Source: Colocasia esculenta
Taxonomy: Eukaryota; Streptophyta; Magnoliopsida; Alismatales; Araceae
Direction of reading: 5' to 3'
NCBI GenBank assembly: GCA_014218235.1
Contig: CM024759.1
Location: 78,761,079 to 78,825,078, forward strand
DNA: 64,000 nt
Part shown: positions 1 through 12,840 of the stretch, piece after piece
Layout: every line of letters begins with the position of its first letter
Position numbering within the stretch: the first letter of the stretch is position 1
Translations under genes and position numbers: made by a program
Notes under the pieces: model-generated
Database searches by the model: none
What the model was told of the DNA's origin: nothing
Seen by the model: the letters and a program-made list of their open reading frames with translations, nothing else

Positions 1-60
1 ACTAAAGAAGGTGGGAGGACCGAGGGAGGGTTCGCTCGCGCGACATCTCAGACAGCTGCC

Positions 61-1257
61 ATGCTCAGATTGCTGAGGACTGGCGCCAGCACCACCGTCA
101 TCTCCTCTGCCTTCTCCCCATCGATCACCTCTCTTCGCCGTTTCCTCTCCCTCGGCCACTCCACCGCCGCCACCACCACGGCAACCTGGTCGTCCGAGCC
201 CGAGCCCAAGCCCAGGCGGGGGCTGCCCCCGGTCGCCGTCTTCTGGGACCTCGACAACAAGCCCCCCAACTCCGTGCCTCCCTACGACGCCGCCGTCCGC
301 CTCAAGCTCGCCGCGTCCCGCTTCGGCCCCGTGGAGCTCGCCGTCGCCTACGCCAATCGCCACGCCTTCCGCCACGTCCCCGCCCCCGTCCGCGCCCAGC
401 GCCGGGACCGCCGCACACTGGACCGCCTCGAGGACGCGGGCTCGATCGCCCCCGCCGAGCCCCACCTCTGCCGTGTCTGCGGCCGCCGCTTCTTCCAGCG
501 TTCCAGGCTCGTCAACCACTTCAGGCAGCTCCACGAGCGGGAGCAAGCCAAGCGGGTTGCCCGGCTTGGGTCGGCCAGGGGTGGCCGACGGGTCAGGCTG
601 GCGGCGGAGCTGTCGGCGAAGATGGACAAGTACCGGCGCGCCGCGCGGGAGGTGCTCGTCCCCAGGGTGGGGTACGGCCTGGCCGAGGAGCTGCGGCGCG
701 CCGGGGTGGTGGTGCGCGAGGTGCCGGACCGGCCGGAGGCCGCCGATCGGGCTCTGAGGGAGCACATGGTGGAGGCGATGGACCGGGGATTGCTGGGATG
801 CTTGGTGCTGGTCTCTGACGACTTGGGCTTCGCTGGGGTCCTGAGGGAGGCGAAGATGAGGTGCCTGAAGACGGTGGTCGTGGGAGACGAGAAGAGGGAG
901 GGGGCGCTCAAGCGGATTGCGGACGCGGGGTTCTCCTGGCAGGAGGTGGCGTCAGGGAAAGCGGCGAAGGAGGCGGCGTCGGTGATGGGGCGGTGGAAGG
1001 ATCGGGAGCTCCTGAAGAGGCTGGAGTGGACGTACAGTCCGGGGGAGGACCGGTCGGAATGGGCTGACGACGAGGAGGGCTACGGTCTTGAAACGGGGAG
1101 TGACGGTGGTGAATCCGCGGGGAGCAGCGATGATGGTGCCATGGGTTTAGCGGGCAAGACGATTACTGGGAACTGGTGGCACTTGGAATCTGCGGAGTCC
1201 AGCGATTCGGCTAGAAGGAATCTAGGGCTTCATACAAAAGGTGGAAACCAGAGATGA
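61..1257 (+). CDS. NYN-domain putative nuclease with C2H2 zinc finger, organelle-type N-terminus
   Basis: A single-exon frame of 398 residues. Residues 1-45 are rich in Arg, Ser and Thr with almost no acidic residues, like a mitochondrial or plastid transit peptide. An NYN-type core begins with the motif FWDLDN (61-66), whose Asp residues are the expected metal ligands. It is interrupted by a C2H2 finger (C137, C140, H153, H158) and resumes at about 200-285 with a conserved AADRAL stretch, an SDD triad (252-254) and TVVVGD. This layout matches the plant family annotated as putative endonuclease with C2H2 finger. Related Arabidopsis NYN proteins (MNU1/MNU2) act in mitochondrial transcript 5' processing, so an RNA-processing role here is inference. 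The C-terminus (after about 310) is acidic, Ser/Gly-rich and probably disordered. GC content is very high at the 5' end and falls toward the stop, as in many monocot genes. Only 60 bp of upstream sequence is in the window. Confidence 0.85.
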   Translation: MLRLLRTGASTTVISSAFSPSITSLRRFLSLGHSTAATTTATWSSEPEPKPRRGLPPVAVFWDLDNKPPNSVPPYDAAVRLKLAASRFGPVELAVAYANRHAFRHVPAPVRAQRRDRRTLDRLEDAGSIAPAEPHLCRVCGRRFFQRSRLVNHFRQLHEREQAKRVARLGSARGGRRVRLAAELSAKMDKYRRAAREVLVPRVGYGLAEELRRAGVVVREVPDRPEAADRALREHMVEAMDRGLLGCLVLVSDDLGFAGVLREAKMRCLKTVVVGDEKREGALKRIADAGFSWQEVASGKAAKEAASVMGRWKDRELLKRLEWTYSPGEDRSEWADDEEGYGLETGSDGGESAGSSDDGAMGLAGKTITGNWWHLESAESSDSARRNLGLHTKGGNQR

Positions 1258-1930
1258 AAGTTGAAGTTTTGTCTTTCGGATGTGTTGCACAGCCTTGGTT
1301 TTTTTGCGAAGAAATTTCTTTCTTTGATGGGGAAGATGTAGTTCTGCTGATTCACACGTTTCATTTAGAAATCCGAGGTAAGTGGAACATAAATAAGCTT
1401 GTGAATGTCTGTTTCTGTCATAAATATATGACTGGTTGTCCAGGAGGTTTCCCATTTTGTGATCTCTGGTCCGTTTTTTTCCCGATGATCGCCATGGCTG
1501 TTCTGATTCCATGCTCTCTGCAGCAACACATTCGAGGCGATGAGTTGAGCCACGAACATTGTCAACTTGCTTTGGTCGATGAAATGTCCGAGATGGGAAG
1601 TTGCGACTTCATGAAAGGGTGTCATTTCATTCTGTGGTATTTGCTGTTCACGAAACAGCTAAATGGTTTAGCATGTGGGAAAAAAATGCCTGAGCAGAGT
1701 TTGTAGCCAGAGCAGCATATGCAAATCACTGTGCAGTGCTTCTAGATGGTGTGCCATGTGATGAAGGTTGCTGTGGTGTCCTGTTGAAGACTAGTCATCC
1801 TCATCCTTGCATTAAGATTTTTGGGGTTCCGATCCCTTTTAGTTTGAAGATGCCTATGAATGATTTTACCACTTTCAACATATATTTCTAGTTCTTTAAA
1901 AATTGGAGCTGAACGCACAACCAAGTCCAG
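1258..1930 (+). other. 3' flank / probable 3' UTR of the NYN gene
   Basis: The sequence turns AT-richer straight after the TGA. A consensus-like donor (GAGGTAAGT near 1375) could mark a 3' UTR intron, but no coding continuation is visible. Short frames here show no recognisable domain. Confidence 0.4.
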
Positions 1931-1934
1931 ACAG

Positions 1935-3590
1935 GAAAGCTAAGAATGTCTTTTCTTAAGCTGTTTGCTGATGCTGAAATTGATAGGAAAGTCAGGTTAC
2001 CTAGGCTAGGGTGTAACTCTGTGCCTTTTAATAGCTCTCAGCATCTCGGGCAAGGATATCTGCTGGCCGCTTTTCTATTAATTCTGGTAAGTCAGGTGGT
2101 CAGTTAGATGTGGGAGAGAGCTGCAAATCGTGCTTTGATTAAAGGAATACAAGTGGGTAGACAAGGCCTAATGGCTTGCTCATCTTCAGTTTGCTGATAA
2201 CACAATTTTATTCTCTATGGGAGACATAAATTGAAGAACACTCAGAGTTCTGAACGGGTTGGAGTAGTTGTGGAAGAAATATGTGGAACAAGCAGGACTG
2301 TTATTGAGTTTTACACTCTTTGCTTTTGCTATCAACTGTTTTGGTGAACGGCTGTCAAATAGAGCTCATATGTACAAGATTTGACAGTTCTAATTCAGCA
2401 ATTTGATAAAAACTTGAAGGGGGGAAAGGCTAGACTGCTATCTTATGCTGTGGTGGATGGATTTTACCGCACTGTTCTTTCTTCATTTGTCACTTATCCT
2501 GTCTGTGTTAAATGTTGCAATGTCAGTTGTAAAGGAAGTTGAAGCTATTAAAAATTCTTCTGGAAAGGGACCGAATCTGGGAAACTGGAAGGAGGAACAG
2601 ACCTAATCAGCATTGCTCAATTTAACACTGCTCTTCTGGTGATATGACTATGAGAGTTCAGGAAGACTATGGAGCCCTTTGGCAGGAGGTAATACTGTAA
2701 TAGGGGCTAAACGTTACAGGGTTTGCAATAAGCAGAGGAGAGAACCAATGAACTTCTTTGGCAATGTCCAAACTGGAAGAATATGTTAGATTTCAGATGT
2801 TATGGGGTCATTCACATTCTTGGTGGAGAATGGAAAATGTATCAGATTCTGGCAGGATATGTGGCATTGGAGTTGCCTCTCTCTTCCATCTTTCTCAAGC
2901 TGTTTGCAGCCTTGAGCTATCCCACGATAAAGGTAAGGAGATTTGGCTCCTGAGTTCTGAAAATGTTTATCTGAAGAGCAGTCTAGAGAATTTGCTTACC
3001 TTTGTCGGCGACTTGGTTGCCTGCAGAATACTCTGGACAATGGGGATCATGGAAAGAACAGTGTTTTCCCGGTTGAATTTTGTATGAAAACATTGTCGGA
3101 GGGAACAAGCTAATGGGAAAAGAATGGTGTTTTCTGGGATTAATCTTGTCTAACAATATTGTTGGAGGGTTTCTGTAAACTGACTTGGAATAAGCTGATC
3201 TGAAAGCTCAAGTTCCAGACGGACAAGCAATGCCAAGAGACTATATTTTCTTGGAAATTCATCTTGGAAGGCTACCTGAATGTACCCACTGAGCTACTAC
3301 TTTTGAAGAGTCCAGTGAACATCTTTTCTTTAGATGAGTAGTCGTAAGGATTTTGTGGAATGTCTAGCTATGTCTACAGCCTCAGTTGCTGGGAACCTCT
3401 AAAGATGCTAGATTTAGTTCGAGGGTAGATGCAGAGATGTCCAATCTGGATTGGCAAGAGCCGTTGGCTAGGATATTGCATGCTGTTTGGGCTACATCGG
3501 CAAACAGTAGGATCTTCAAAGCGGAATGTGTAATAGCTTTCATCATGGATACCAAGAAGCTGTTCATTTGGTCGAGGATTGACCCGTGAG
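1935..3590 (+). mobile_element. Decayed LINE (non-LTR retrotransposon) ORF2 remnant: RT core to zf-RVT
   Basis: Translating the plus strand across stops and shifts gives an ordered series of LINE ORF2 landmarks. A GDPLSPFLF-like segment with RAANRALIKGIQVGR lies at about 2055-2160. The reverse-transcriptase catalytic motif HLQFADNTILF follows at about 2183-2215 (family consensus FADD; the second Asp reads Asn). A NFFWKG-like thumb block is near 2545-2570, a GKCIRFWQDMW block near 2835-2870, and an ESSEHLFFR-like zf-RVT end near 3305-3345. Many stops and frameshifts show it is long dead. The 5' half (endonuclease) is missing, as expected for 5'-truncated LINE copies. No clear poly(A) tail or target duplication was found, so the edges are approximate. 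Confidence 0.7.
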
Positions 3591-6500
3591 TTATCTGATG
3601 CAGAGTGGAGATGATGACAACACTATGCAGAGAATGAAACAATGGAGGCGGCTGCTGCTCTCTTGTTGTGTGCCCAGTTCTTTCTTTTCCCTTGGAGCCC
3701 TCCATTGGAAGCCCTGTGAGACTTTGTGGGTTTCTGATTTCTTCTATTTTCTTGATAGATGGAGACGTTCTGATGTCATATCTATTTGTTTGCATATGGA
3801 TATGAATATCCCAATTGGTCCGCAGCGGATATGGATTCCATACCACTAACTCCTCAGTACATCGGTCCTTGTATTTGTTAGTCTAAGATAGGAGTGTGTG
3901 TGCAAGCCATACTCCATCAATCCCCAAATCTGAGAGTTCATCTCAAATCACTTTGTTCCTAAGACGTCAGATTGTATTCCTAACATGTCAGATTGTGTGC
4001 CCAATCAACCAAGATAAGTATGTAAAATGTCACTTTTCAAAAAAAAAAAAAGTATGTAAAATGTCAAATCTAGCAGAGAGAAATGGATGGTTGTTTGTTT
4101 TCTGAATACATTTTTCCGTGTGTAGGAAAACTTTTCTAAATAATTCTTTAAGGAGATAGACGCATAGAAAATTAGAAATACATGGAAATATCTCATATAC
4201 CTTTGAAATCTTCGTCTCTTCAAATCCACTCCATATATGAATGCATTGCATCACGAATACCATACCGGTAAATTCTGCTAGTTTGAATCTAAATTATAGT
4301 AGTTTAGGAGGTAAGTTTAAATCCCTGCCCCACACTTATCTAATAAAAGCAATGGTTGGATTAAAAGGTGAAGATGGCTAATCTATCCTCTTTCTTTCTC
4401 CCTCTCATTCACGGTTGGCGACCCTTTTCCCACCCCAATCTGAGTATTTTTTTGTCAGACTATTTTCTGCGGCGCTTCCTTCTCCATCTCGGGTTTGGAT
4501 GTCTAATCATTAAATTTTAAAGATCATGAGATAATAGAAAATAGAAAAAATTAATTAGAAGTCTCTGACTGTAATAATGAGGTCTTTACTGTAACATGAT
4601 TTAATATATACTGTAATAGAAAATAACATTTACTGTAATGAGTTACAACTCTGTCAGGAACTAAAAAATAAGTCAAATATCTATCAGGGACTCTTAATTA
4701 ATTTATCCTAAAAAATATCACAAAACACATAATTCCGATAATACAATTTTCCACTAACATAAAAATTAAAAACACATAATTTACAATGTTTATAACGACA
4801 TACATCTCAAATCCCAAAAGTTACATAGTTAAAATTCATACACACGGAATAAAACCTATGCTGTTCTCCTGCTCGTCAGAAGAGAGGAAAATAAACGCGT
4901 AACAATATCTAAAATTTGAGATAACATTATTTTTGCTCAAACAATAAGAGGTTCAATGTTAGTAACTCGATACGATATACAAGTAGATTACGCATCAATA
5001 AAGATCTTTATATTGGAGCTCTTTTAGAAGCTCCTGAAAATGACTAATTATATGTTTTGAGTGTCAAGATCTAGTGGGTATTTTCGAAACTAATCATTTA
5101 TTTGTCATATAATAACTGTCAAATCAAGTGTTATTACAAACTTAACATTAATTTCTGCATACTCTAAACATATAACATAATGTAAAGAAATATTAATAAG
5201 ATAGATGCAAATAATAGTTGACATATCCATGTTTATCAACATTTTGATTCCCAACATTTAACAAATGTCTTCCAAAAATCATAAATAGGTAATCATAATA
5301 TATCAAATCTAATCTTAACAAATCGAAACATATTCCAAATCAGATCTTATTATGTTTATGCGCAAATCCTCACACCCATGTCACTTGGCATTATGAAACA
5401 TATAAAATGTAATTTAAATTTAAATATTACATACATGCATCTAAGCCACAATATAAGGGCCCAAATCAAACACCTAGGTGTTTGGATGAATAACACCCAT
5501 GGAGCCTTATTTGATTGCACAAGAGTGGATGTAGATACTCTACTGTAATCAACAGATCAAAGTCTGACTCCTAAATTACACAAATGGCCATTATCCTTGA
5601 ACATAGAATAACATCGAACACTAGCTTGGTATTGTACAAGTCATTTCAAGAATATGTAATTTTAGACATACTTAATAGTGTTTCATAAAATATGTTTTAT
5701 AATATTAGCAATTCTATAGGCTTGAAGAAGGTCTCCAGACATTAAAAAAAACAAATCCACAATATATAATATAATATACCATGCGGAAACTATAAATTTA
5801 CAAACTTTAGAATGGATTCGACAAAATTTTAATATTGAAATAAACAATTGTAATCCTTGTTAGGTTTCTATCCATTTATATATAAACAAATAATTTAGTT
5901 AACTAGCGTTACAATAATTATTCTTATGTAAACACCCATAAATTAGTTATGCAGTCTAGTTATACAAAATTAAGTTTTAAGTGGGATGCTACATTATCCT
6001 CTTTTCAAACTCATTTAACAATATTGTCCTTATTTTCACAGAATATTCTTTAGATATGACCCATGTTTTTTTATGGAGTATGGAATATATGTGATGAGGT
6101 CAATATTTAAAAGTATATATGAAAATATATGTATGTAGTTATCTAATTCTCTAATTAGGCAAAAATTATAACTTTTTATTGAGAAAATTAATTAGGTCGA
6201 AATGAGACCCTCTTATTTAGTTCCCACTCTTTTGTTAAAATAAATGTGTTATTGTCCACTACCCATTTATAATCAATTAACCAATTAACATGCTAACATT
6301 AACAAGTTAACGTGTTTAGATGAGTTAATGCATTAGTTGATAGGAACTATTAGAGTAGAGAAGAGCGATGATATAGAATGTCAACTTTTTTCATACATTT
6401 TTGTGACTTTATTTAATTTGTCAAAGACATTGTTTGAAAAGTCCAATCCCATATTCTTAACAATTTCCACTTTTTAACCAAAAAATAGTTTATTCAGGCT

Positions 6501-6760
6501 AAATCTATTTTGGAAGAATATAAGTATGAATTCTTATCTTATCATCTATTTTTTTCACAAAAATACATCTCCCTATATTTATCCTAGCAATAATAAGAAA
6601 AAAAAGAATTATTACCTCTTAAAGCACGAGTAAATCCAATATTCATCGTATATATATAATTAAAAATGCAAACCACTCCTGGGGTACGTGTCCTAAGAGT
6701 ATCTACCCTGGTAGGAAGGTACGGCAGGGCAGTATTGGAAATCCACAGTTCATGGACTGA
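3591..6760. other. AT-rich intergenic region
   Basis: Mostly A/T-rich spacer with an A-tract near 4039-4050. No supportable gene was found. It contains one small inverted-repeat element (4546-4706). The stretch at 4270-4350 ends in wording close to the SINE-like trace at 32265-32350. Confidence 0.5.
4546..4706. mobile_element. Short inverted-repeat element (MITE-like)
   Basis: The ends read AATTAATTAGAAGTCTCTGA on the left and, reverse-complemented, AATTAATTAAGAGTCCCTGA on the right, an inverted repeat of about 22 bp around about 120 bp of AT-rich DNA with repeated CTGTAAT words. The size fits a MITE. The terminal wording resembles the outer ends of the large inverted-repeat element at 28242-31102. 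No target duplication was established. Confidence 0.5.
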
Positions 6761-6774
6761 TGAGGTGTATACGC

Positions 6775-6797
6775 GTATAAAATCCCCAAAACCCTAA
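6775..6797 (+). promoter_or_regulatory. Core promoter of the S20 gene: TATA box and telo-box
   Basis: GTATAAAA at 6775-6782 lies about 90 bp before the start codon. AAACCCTAA at 6789-6797 is a telo-box, an element known to be frequent near the transcription start of plant ribosomal-protein genes. Position and content fit the downstream gene. Confidence 0.7.
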
Positions 6798-6869
6798 TAC
6801 GGTCACCCTTCTCGCCATCCACTCCCGCCTCTTCTGACCGACCTCACCGGCGCCGGCGGAGATCGGAGA

Positions 6870-9800
6870 ATGGCGTACGCGGCGGTGAAGCCCATGAAGC
6901 AGGGGCTGGAAGAGCAGCCCCAGGATCAGACCCACCGCATCCGCATTACCCTCTCCTCCAAGAGCGTCAAGAACCTCGAGAAAGGTAGGGATCCGCGGGC
7001 CCCCGCAACCCCTTCCCTCTCTTGGTGAGCGAGCTACACCTTTCCATTCTGGTCTTTCTGTTCTTGGGTGCTTAATATCTCCGTGGTATGGATGGATTCG
7101 CGTGTAGTGTGCGCCGATCTCGTCAGAGGCGCCAAGGACAAGAAGCTGAGGGTGAAGGGGCCCGTGAGGATGCCCACCAAGGTCCTCCACATTACCACCA
7201 GGAAGTCCCCATGTGGTGAAGGTTAGCATTTTCTCACAGCTGTCTCTGTCTATCATATGATATCTGTGTTGTTTTGTGCATGGTTTATGGCTTCCATTGG
7301 GCGTTCCGCTGTCCATTTCCCGTTAGGCTTGTGTGAACGCGTGGTTATGCCTTCTGTTTTAGGTTCGCTAGTTCGGTATCTTTGTCTTCTCTCCCCTCTC
7401 AATCGTCCTTAATACTGGGGAGCCTGCAAAATATGCATACTTCATGAATCTAGAGTTGAACCGAGTGGATGTAGTTGGAGAAGAAAGGAATTGCAAGTTT
7501 TGTTCTTTTAGTGAAGTGAATTATACTGAAGAAGATCAGAAGTTTGTCTCTCTCCTAAATGGATGCTAGTAATGCAGCCAACGTGTTGAGCACAGAGCGA
7601 ACTTTGCTTTCATCTTTTACTAAAGAATACTATGTGCCTGCCACTTAAAGCGGCATACGCCTACTTTTGGTCACTGGAAATGGTTCTGGATATTTGACGA
7701 GCGGTTTGCGCTGCTAATCCCGTGTTGCTTTACGTGGGATATCTACATGCTATTAAGACATTTGGACTCCAAAAAACTGGCTTGTATGAGTTAACGTATT
7801 ATCACTAATTTTTCTTCATTGACTTAACGCTGCCTTCTGATGCTCGAAGGTTGATATGTGGCGGGAGCAACATTGTTGAAACTTGGGAGTTGGATAGTAT
7901 AGAAGGCGGGCTGAAAATTATGGTCCATGTCCTGTGTGCAAAAAGGTAGTCGAGATGTGACGGAGTCATGCTTGATGAATCACTTGTGAAGAACACTATC
8001 GTCATAATGGTTTTTCGTAGGGAACCAACTTTTACAGAGTTTTTGAACAGTGATGATCTTACATGATGAGATTGAGATTATAATAATTTCAACGATATGC
8101 TATTGCGTTGGATATGTTATTGAGATTATTGATTTTCAACTTCATGAAAAGAAGAACTTTTTGTTAATTAGGAATTCTCAAACATAGAAGAAAGTGGAAG
8201 AGAGGAAGAGTGCTTCTTTATAGATTGATTTGCAATCGAAAGGTAAGGTTCTTTGTTGTTTTATTTTGAGGAATATGATGACATTTTTTCGCTGAAGATC
8301 TAATATGACAATTCTGCTGGGCGGACAACAGCAAATTTGGCATTCAATAGAGAGGGCATTCCACATGTGTTTTGAGTTAATTTATAGGGGACAGGTTTGG
8401 ATGTTGATGTTGCAAGCAAACAAGTTTTGCACATCATCCATGTTAAAGATTGAAAATACACATCAAAAGTTATCTTGTTCATTTAACCTAACCTTAAGTA
8501 ACGACTTTCATAAATATGCTAAATTATAAGTGTTAATTCTAATTTCAATGAAGTAAAAATATTATTTTAATTTCAACTTGTAATTGAGAAATCTCAACAA
8601 GAATTTTGTATGTCCCTTTTGTACTGTTTGTGGTTCTAGTATCCTCTTTATCTTTGGGCCTAATGAAACTACCAATCTGGAAAATATGCTAGATATAAGA
8701 TTTCATGTTTTTCATAAACTTTGAGATGACGCACACCACATGCCAATCAATTCTCTATTTGAAAGCCACAGATGTTTGAAAATTGGTCTATATGTCTTAA
8801 AGTTGGCCAAATGAGGAATGTTGGTTATGGCAGATGTCTGACAACAGCAGATTCCTTTCCCAGTTCTGTGGGGTGTGGTTGGGCATGCTTGCTTATATGT
8901 CATTCGACTGATTTTTTATGATTAGGAGTGAATCTTCAGACTTTGTGGTGTTCCACCTTTGCCGTGCTAACTTGTTGACAATATTGTCATATGGAACATT
9001 GAATGGTTTCAGAAATAACTTTTAAATCTGTGTTTTCTGAAAATTTCCAAGGCTTTGTCTCTGCTTAGGAAATGCTTGAAAGTTTCAACATATTGCGTAT
9101 TTTGTCATCTTCCAAGGCATCTATGGGATCTGTCTCTCAGTGTTTTGAGATTGAGATGCTGCCAAGACTGAGTGTTTAGTTGGATGAATGAGGGAAGGGA
9201 GTATGAGAAGATAAATGGAGGAAGATGATGGTGTAGCAGATAAAGTAGAGGTGCAGGAGAAAATATCTTTTAATCTGGCTGAGGTTCTTTCATGCATTTT
9301 TCTAGTTCATTGATTTTCGTCTAGCTGATTGAGTCTTCCGAGACAACAATAGCCACTTATCAGTGCTAATAGCCACTATCGGAGACTGAGCGCACCAATA
9401 TGGTAACAGGGGTTGACACTGATAAGGCGCTATCAGTGCTGAAGCATAATCCAAGGGTTTGAGCTCGGATTTCTTATGAGCACCGCGTCAGGGGATTCCA
9501 CACTATCACAAGGCCCTATCCTCCCTATCCGCAGTTTTACAATATGTCAAAAGTCTGATAGGGGTCTATCTGCGAATGGCTTACCTGACTCGGGCATCCA
9601 TGATAAGTAGATAGCTTATCCAGGGATAGGCTATCCATATAGGTTATCCCTATTTATCCTTGTTTTTTATTTTGATGGATTTTAGCTGTAAGGGTTGAAA
9701 ACTTTATAAGGAGTGAGAGGTAGAAAGGGTGGGATAGAGTTATCACCTTTTATTTGGATTTATCTGGGATTTAGTCCCGGATCGCCTATCTCTGTTTTCA

Positions 9801-10472
9801 AATCAATATTTTACTTATCAGGGGGGATAAACGGGAGACAGCTTCCAAAGTCTTGCTATCAGACCAGTATGGATAGCTTCTCTATAGATATGTATAGCTT
9901 ATTCAGGGATAGCTTATCTGCGGATATTCCATCCCTGAAATAAAGCAGCCCATGATGATTCAGATAAGTAGTATCCTTCACATAATTTTGAGCAAATTTC
10001 TTAAAACATGCTGTGATGCAGATGAAAATTACATTTGCCAAAACATTCTCATTCAACAGATAAGTAGTATCCTGAGCAATAGCTTGTATGCTCTCTTTTC
10101 TGCCTAGTATTTCCCCCGCTTGGCAGATTTCGATCCATCTGCTTTGTTGCATTAGATTTGCAATAAAATAACTACTGGTGCTTAACCTGTTCAACCTGTA
10201 TTCTTATTGTAGTTTACCCCCTTAAGATCTTTAGTTTCACACCCAACACTTCTGGATGTTTTGAAGGGCCGCTAAATGACCTGTGAGCTTTAACTATTTT
10301 GTGACTTCTCTTTTCTTGCCTTTGTTCAGGAACAAATACTTGGGATCGTTTTGAGCTCCGTGTTCACAAACGTGTGATTGATCTCGTCAGCTCCTCCGAA
10401 GTGGTGAAGCAGATTACATCCATCACAATTGAACCTGGTGTGGAGGTGGAGGTCACAATTGCAGACGTCTGA
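6870..10472 (+). CDS. RPS20: 40S ribosomal protein S20 (uS10), three exons
   Basis: Exons 6870-6984, 7108-7221 and 10330-10472 join in phase at GT...AG borders (GTAGGG/TGTAG and GTTAGC/TTCAG) to give 123 residues, the usual size for eukaryotic S20. Diagnostic segments are IRITLSSKSVKNLEKVCAD, GAKDKKLRVKGPVRMPTKVL, TTRKSPCGEGTNTWDRFELR, HKRVIDL and the C-terminal TSITIEPGVEVEVTIAD. uS10 sits in the head of the small ribosomal subunit and contributes to translation. Exon 1 encodes the short eukaryote-specific N-terminus. Intron 2 is long (3,108 bp) and holds repeat-like sequence (9340-9960). The start is the first ATG after the TATA/telo-box region and matches the family start MAYA. Confidence 0.97.
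9340..9960. repeat. GATAG/CTATC-rich repetitive patch in S20 intron 2
   Basis: This stretch is dense in short inverted words such as GATAGCTTATC, GGATAG, CTATCC and GATAAG on both strands. Examples are CACTATCACAAGGCCCTATC near 9502 and AGGGATAGGCTATCC near 9620. Base composition differs from the rest of the intron. It looks like an inserted, decayed inverted-repeat element, but no clean ends or target duplication were found. Confidence 0.35.
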
Positions 10473-12690
10473 TTCTATGCCCGGTGATATCAACGTTATA
10501 ATTGAGTGAGATGGAGAGACTTTTTTGTGAAACTCAGAAGAGAATAGTAGTCTTTCAAATTCATGAGTGCCATATGCCGATCGATGTTCATTTTTCTCTT
10601 GTTTTTCTTCATGAGTTAGGACTGCTAATTGCCGGAGACCTTGAAATTTTGATGTTGTTTCTTGAGTAGAGATTTTATGTTTACCATTACACATGCTGTT
10701 CCTTGGTTTTGTTGACAATGACGCATTTCCCCTTGTTAACGAACTTGCTTTCTAAGATGAGTGTTCTCACTCGCTGTTGAATCACTAAATGATTTGTGCA
10801 AGTGTTACGGTCTAAGAATTGGTGGGCTTAGGGCTCAATCATTTGAAGGCTATAAACATTGATCGGATTGGGTTTGGCTTTTTGGGTTGGTATTGTTTCT
10901 AGTTCTTATGTATGAGGATGGGAAAGAAGAGGAATTACTTGCGGAAGCCTCTACATCAGATGTCCGGGAAAGAACAGAACTTCGAGGGGCATCCATTGCC
11001 GTGACATCCTCCAGCCGCATTAACCCTCGTCTCTTATTACCTGTGCACCTGAATGTTCTTACGATTTTGGCACGTAGGTAACTCGTTTGAAGTAACAAGA
11101 GCATACCAATGCATAGTGGGTTTTCATTTTTTGAAACTTTTAGTTGGGCGACTTTGTTCTTTCACTATGTTTGTGGGGCTTGAAACTGAAAAGTTTTAAA
11201 TAATCAGAGAAAAATATTGTTTTTTTTTTTGGCACAAAAAATAATGTTGTATGAGACATTGTCATCTGCAAATAGAAAAAATGTTGCAGGTATGTCATCA
11301 TGGTTACTTCCATCTGAAGGAAGCGAATATTTCTCCAAAGTTTACTTATTTAGATTAGTTAATAGTTTTTGACAAAATGTCTTTATTATATATTTTGAAG
11401 ACTTTGAGAATGAGAATGAGATTTAGATGTTAGGGTTGTTTAACTCAAGGGCAAATAAAAAATTTCTTTTCATAAGTTGGTCAAATTCATGGTTAAACAG
11501 ATTGGGAGAAACACCACGTCATTCATCCAGATGGTAATATTTATAATATTTTTTTATTTATGAGTGACATATTCGATAATATTTTAGCAACGATGATATA
11601 TTTTTTTATTTTTCATGTAACAACGGTTTGTCAAAAAAACCTAAAAATATTTTATTTCATACATAAAACACACCGAGGAACTAACTCAAGTTTTGACGAG
11701 GACGGACTATCTTATGTGGGTAAAGTAAACTAGCATTATCCACAACAGTAATTTGTGAGTGATGCGTCTAATGTGCCCGGCCCAACTTGAGAAAATTTAT
11801 TCGTAAGCAGATAGTGGGGGGAAGGAAAAAAAAAACCAACTAAAGAAGCAAGATCTTTTTAATTATTCTAATCGGGCATGTAGGCAACAAAAGAAACAGT
11901 CTCATGTAAACTATCCAAATGAAGCATGAAATGGGAACTCATTGACAAACATATGTTTTGTTGGTAAAGTTTGGAAGCTGGCTCATTAAAAAGGAGATGC
12001 TTATTGTTAAGATTGGTGGCAAGAGAGCAATCCTATTGGCTGGTTGGGCTTGAAAAGGGTCTTCTCTAGGTGTTCAGAGTTTGATTCAACCTGCCAAAAT
12101 TAAATCGAACCAATCAATTTGATTTAGATTGGATATTTTGTTATTACGATTTAATTTGATTTGGTTTGAAACTTACAATTTCAGTTTAATTTGATTTTTA
12201 AACGAGTAAATCGATTCAACCCTAGTAAATCAAATTACCATTATGTTTATAAAAAATATATAAATGTCCACTTGTTCTTCTTTATATAATAGTAAATTAT
12301 TATAAGATTAGAAGTGATTTAATCTTCTTAGTTAAAATTATTATCATGTCTTTTTATTTTTCATATTTTCTCTTCATAAATATTACAACAAATATGTGCC
12401 TATTGAGAGATTAATGTGTTAGCAATGATTTTGAATATATTTTGGTCTAAACCAAAAATTGATTTGATTTCAAAATGAATCGGTTCGACTTAATTCGGGT
12501 TGGAACTTGGAAGTCTATTTCAATTTGATTTGATTTGAGAAAAAATTCTTTCAATTCAAACCAATAAAATTGATACTCTTACAATCCACATTATGCATAT
12601 TGTAAGACATTGCTCTTAAAAAAACAATTCCTTCATAGGAGAGGACTTCGAAAGCAAAATAATACTGAAGCTACTCAACATAGGATTGCA
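10473..12690. other. S20 3' flank and AT-rich spacer
   Basis: The first 250 bp is the likely 3' UTR. The small overlapping frames at 10850-11104 have no recognisable domain. The remainder is AT-rich, with a diverged repeat at 12066-12575. Confidence 0.45.
12066..12575. repeat. Diverged relative of the CGGTT/AACCG palindromic elements
   Basis: It begins GGTGTTCAGAGTTTGATTCAA and carries many words such as GATTTGATTT, AAATCGAACC and TCGGTTCGACTTAATTCGG in both orientations around an AT-rich centre. The arrangement resembles the elements at 21637 and 22453 but is older, and no tRNA-like core is visible. Boundaries are approximate. Confidence 0.35.
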
Positions 12691-12701
12691 AAATTTCCAA
12701 A

Positions 12702-12840
12702 CAAATACTAATTGCACTTTCGTAAGTGTATTTATTACACTTGTGAGACTCTCATTGGTCAATGCACTGGTGATACATTGTGTCCGTCTAATGAGAATTC
12801 TCAAAAAGTGCACACTTGTAAGAGTGCAATAAATATTTGC
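12702..12840. mobile_element. MITE of the TGCACTT type
   Basis: Left end AATACTAATTGCACTTTCGT and right end (reverse complement) AATATTTATTGCACTCTTAC form an imperfect inverted repeat of about 45 bp enclosing a short spacer. The sequence resembles the hAT MITEs at 59441-59622 and 25543-25651. The target duplication was not resolved. Confidence 0.55.

Noticed and set aside
8040..9300. Possible C/D snoRNAs in S20 intron 2 (TGATGA-like words near 8050 and 9215)
   Set aside because: No properly spaced CTGA D box with a terminal stem could be found.
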